Of a stretch of DNA of 7,982 nucleotides, positions 5,713 to 7,982 are shown in pieces. The position numbers and the translations under genes are program-made. The notes under the pieces are model-generated. The model ran no database searches and was not told the origin of the DNA. It worked only from the letters and a program-made list of their open reading frames with translations. The DNA comes from Rhodoferax sp. (lineage in GTDB: Bacteria > Pseudomonadota > Gammaproteobacteria > Burkholderiales > Burkholderiaceae_C). Each line of letters opens with the position of its first letter. The first letter of the stretch is position 1. The DNA lies in the NCBI GenBank assembly GCA_030683195.1, contig JAUXQA010000421.1:1-7982 (forward strand), read 5' to 3'.

Positions 5713-7982
5713 ACCCCTTGAAAGTCCTCAAAGACGCGTTGTCCCCACCTCAACCGGGCCAGGACACGCCGGCGCCTAACCCGGATGCACGGGATGCCCT
5801 GCCCCCGTTGCCTGATGACGCCCTGGTGATCATTCCGGTGCGCAACATGGTGTTGTTCCCCGGCATGATCGTGCCCATTGCCATTGGCCGGGAGACCTCG
5901 ATTGCGGCTGCGCAATACGCCATTCAATCGGAGCGGCCCATCGGCATCGTGCTGCAAAACAACCCGGAAGTCGATGCGCCCGGGCCTGAAGACCTGGCCA
6001 CGATGGGCACAGTCGCCTCCATCCTGCGCATGGTTACCACGCCCGACGGTACGCACCACATCGTGTGTCAAGGGCAGCAGCGTTTCTCGGTGCTGGGTTA
6101 TGTGGAGGGCTATGGATTTACCGTGGCGCGCATTGAGCGCGTGCCCGAGCCAGCCGGCCAGGGAGACTCCCAGATTGAAGCGCGCTTCATGCGCCTGAAG
6201 GAGCGCGCCGTAGAGGTGCTGCAACTGCTGCCGCAAGTGCCCCAGGAGATGGTGCATGCGGTGCAGGGCGTGGAGGCTCCCGGCATGCTGGCCGACCTGG
6301 TGGCGGGCTACATCGATATCAAGGCCTCGGAAAAACAGGAGGTTCTGCAAGAGGTTAATTTGCACCAGCGGCTGGACCGTGTGCTGGACCTGCTGGTGCA
6401 CCGCATTGAGGTTTTGAACCTCTCGCGCGACATTGACAAACGCACCAAGGCCAGCCTGGGCCAGCGTGAGCGCGAGTATTTGCTGCGCGAGCAAATGAAG
6501 GCCATCCAGAAAGAACTTGGCGATGACAGCGGTGGCCAGGCCGCCGAAATGGATGAGCTGCGCACACTCATCGCCGATGCCCAGATGCCCGAAGAGGTGG
6601 CCAAGCAAGCGAACAAGGAACTGCGACGGCTGGAGCGCATGTCCGACAGTTCATCCGAATACTCCATGGTGCGCACCTACCTCGACTGGCTCACCGAGCT
6701 GCCCTGGAAAACCCCCGACCCCGACGCCATAGATGTGGCGCAGGCTCGGCGCATGCTGGACGCCGACCACTTCGGGCTGGAGAAGGTCAAAAAGCGCATT
6801 CTCGAGTTTTTGGCTGTGCGCAAACTCAAGCCGACCGGGCATGGGCCCATTTTGTGTTTGGTGGGGCCACCGGGCGTGGGCAAGACCTCGCTAGGGCAAT
6901 CAATTGCCAAGGCGCTGGGGCGCAAGTTTGTGCGCGTCTCATTGGGCGGTGTGCACGACGAAGCGGAGATTCGCGGCCACCGGAGAACCTACATTGGGGC
7001 CCTGCCCGGCAACATCATCCAGGCCCTCAAAAAGGCAGGCACGCGGGGCTGCGTGATGATGCTTGATGAGATTGACAAGCTGGGAACCGGCGTGCACGGC
7101 GACCCGTCTTCAGCCCTGCTGGAGGTGCTGGACCCCGAACAAAACAACACCTTCCGGGACAACTACCTGGCCGTTCCCTACGACCTGTCTCAAGTGCTCT
7201 TCATTGCCACGGCCAACCTGCTGGACCCGGTGGCGGGGCCCTTGCGTGACCGCATGGAAGTGCTGCACCTGGCCGGCTACACCCAGGAAGAAAAAGCCGA
7301 GATTGCCCGGCGCTACCTGGTGGCGCGCCAGCTCGATGAGTGTGGCCTGACGCCTGAGCAACTCGACATCACCGATGGGGCTATCACCTCCCTCATCCGC
7401 GATTACACCCGCGAAGCTGGCGTGCGCAACCTGGAGCGCCAGATTGGTGCCGTGTGCCGCCGCGTGGCGGTTCGCATTGCTGAAGGGCAGGCCGAGTCGG
7501 CCCGGGTAGACGCGCCGGATGTGGTGGAGATTTTGGGGCCGGCCAAGTTTGAGAATGAAGTAGCCCTGCGCGCTGGCATGCCAGGAGTGGCCACCGGCCT
7601 GGCCTGGACGCCGGTGGGCGGCGACATTCTGTTCATTGAAGCCAGCCGCACCGCCGGCAGCGGCCGCCTGATTCTCACCGGGCAGCTGGGCGACGTGATG
7701 AAAGAGTCCGCGCAGGCGGCGCTCACCCTGGTGAAATCACGGGCCGCCGACTATCAACTGGAGCCGGCCGTGTTCGAAAAAACCGATGTCCACATTCATG
7801 TGCCCGCAGGTGCCATCCCCAAAGACGGGCCCAGTGCGGGTGTAGCCATGTTCATTGCCCTGGCGTCCTTGTTTTCCAACCGCCCGGTGCGCAGCGATGT
7901 GGCTATGACCGGCGAGATCAGCTTGCGCGGGCTGGTCTTGCCAATTGGCGGCGTCAAGGAAAAGGTGTTGGCTGCACTAGCG
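5709..7982 (+). CDS. lon: Lon ATP-dependent protease, C-terminus beyond the window
   Basis: 758 codons are present; by comparison with E. coli Lon (784 residues) only the last few dozen are missing. Lon is a cytosolic hexamer that unfolds and degrades misfolded and regulatory proteins. A proline-rich leader of about 35 residues precedes the LAN substrate domain (from PDDALVIIPVRNMVLFPG, about 37-54). A helical region includes GQREREYLLREQMKAIQKEL. Walker A is GPPGVGKTS at 386-394, Walker B is CVMMLDEIDK at 448-457, and AGVRNLERQIG is the alpha-domain signature. The protease domain has catalytic S709 in DGPSAG and K750 in GGVKEK. The gene begins with ATG inside the hsp20 stop, with only a weak AGAG 8 bases ahead, so translation is probably coupled. 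No frameshift or lost catalytic residue was seen. The leader and the Hsp20 pairing suggest a stress-operon Lon that could be a second paralogue, which this window cannot show. Confidence 0.97.
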   Translation, partial: MNPLKVLKDALSPPQPGQDTPAPNPDARDALPPLPDDALVIIPVRNMVLFPGMIVPIAIGRETSIAAAQYAIQSERPIGIVLQNNPEVDAPGPEDLATMGTVASILRMVTTPDGTHHIVCQGQQRFSVLGYVEGYGFTVARIERVPEPAGQGDSQIEARFMRLKERAVEVLQLLPQVPQEMVHAVQGVEAPGMLADLVAGYIDIKASEKQEVLQEVNLHQRLDRVLDLLVHRIEVLNLSRDIDKRTKASLGQREREYLLREQMKAIQKELGDDSGGQAAEMDELRTLIADAQMPEEVAKQANKELRRLERMSDSSSEYSMVRTYLDWLTELPWKTPDPDAIDVAQARRMLDADHFGLEKVKKRILEFLAVRKLKPTGHGPILCLVGPPGVGKTSLGQSIAKALGRKFVRVSLGGVHDEAEIRGHRRTYIGALPGNIIQALKKAGTRGCVMMLDEIDKLGTGVHGDPSSALLEVLDPEQNNTFRDNYLAVPYDLSQVLFIATANLLDPVAGPLRDRMEVLHLAGYTQEEKAEIARRYLVARQLDECGLTPEQLDITDGAITSLIRDYTREAGVRNLERQIGAVCRRVAVRIAEGQAESARVDAPDVVEILGPAKFENEVALRAGMPGVATGLAWTPVGGDILFIEASRTAGSGRLILTGQLGDVMKESAQAALTLVKSRAADYQLEPAVFEKTDVHIHVPAGAIPKDGPSAGVAMFIALASLFSNRPVRSDVAMTGEISLRGLVLPIGGVKEKVLAALA

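Noticed and set aside
5181..6608. 475-codon open frame on the minus strand opposite hsp20 and lon, rich in His and Gln
   Set aside because: It is the antisense of two clearly recognised genes in GC-rich DNA. Its composition mirrors Lon codons and no protein family is recognisable.

Overview
The window looks like chromosomal DNA of a GC-rich betaproteobacterium, most likely of the Comamonadaceae/Burkholderiales type. I base this on protein flavour, GC-rich codon use, and short AT-rich extragenic repeats of a kind I associate with that family. No species can be named from sequence alone. Seven protein genes are supported: five on the minus strand and two on the plus strand. The outermost two run off the window. 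No tRNA, rRNA, CRISPR array or transposase was seen.

Left end (1-1436, minus strand). A DUF2946-family small protein (919-1302) precedes a TonB-dependent outer-membrane receptor (1-718, 3' part outside the window) by a 200-base gap. The small protein carries a CPWC motif and ends in RAPP-LLS. These are the two signatures of CruR, the copper-responsive upstream regulator described in Bordetella pertussis. There, copper binding to the nascent peptide relieves a stall at RAPP and lets Rho end transcription before the receptor gene. The gap here holds a C-rich, G-poor stretch and a strong hairpin, which fits that model. This is the most interesting part of the window.

Middle (1437-5119, minus strand). 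An aldo/keto reductase (1437-2441) has a recognisable sigma70-like promoter. Next is a solitary AAA_14/DUF4143 ATPase (2553-3746) with an AT-rich, palindromic upstream region. Last is a cyclopropane-fatty-acyl-phospholipid synthase (cfa, 3908-5119). Two related 46-bp direct repeats lie just downstream of the ATPase and cfa stop codons, so they bracket the ATPase gene.

Right end (5308-7982, plus strand). A short Hsp20-family small heat-shock protein overlaps a Lon protease gene by ATGA, giving a translationally coupled holdase-protease pair. Lon is open at the window edge, but its Walker motifs and its catalytic Ser/Lys dyad are all inside. cfa and hsp20-lon are divergent and share a 188-base intergenic region.
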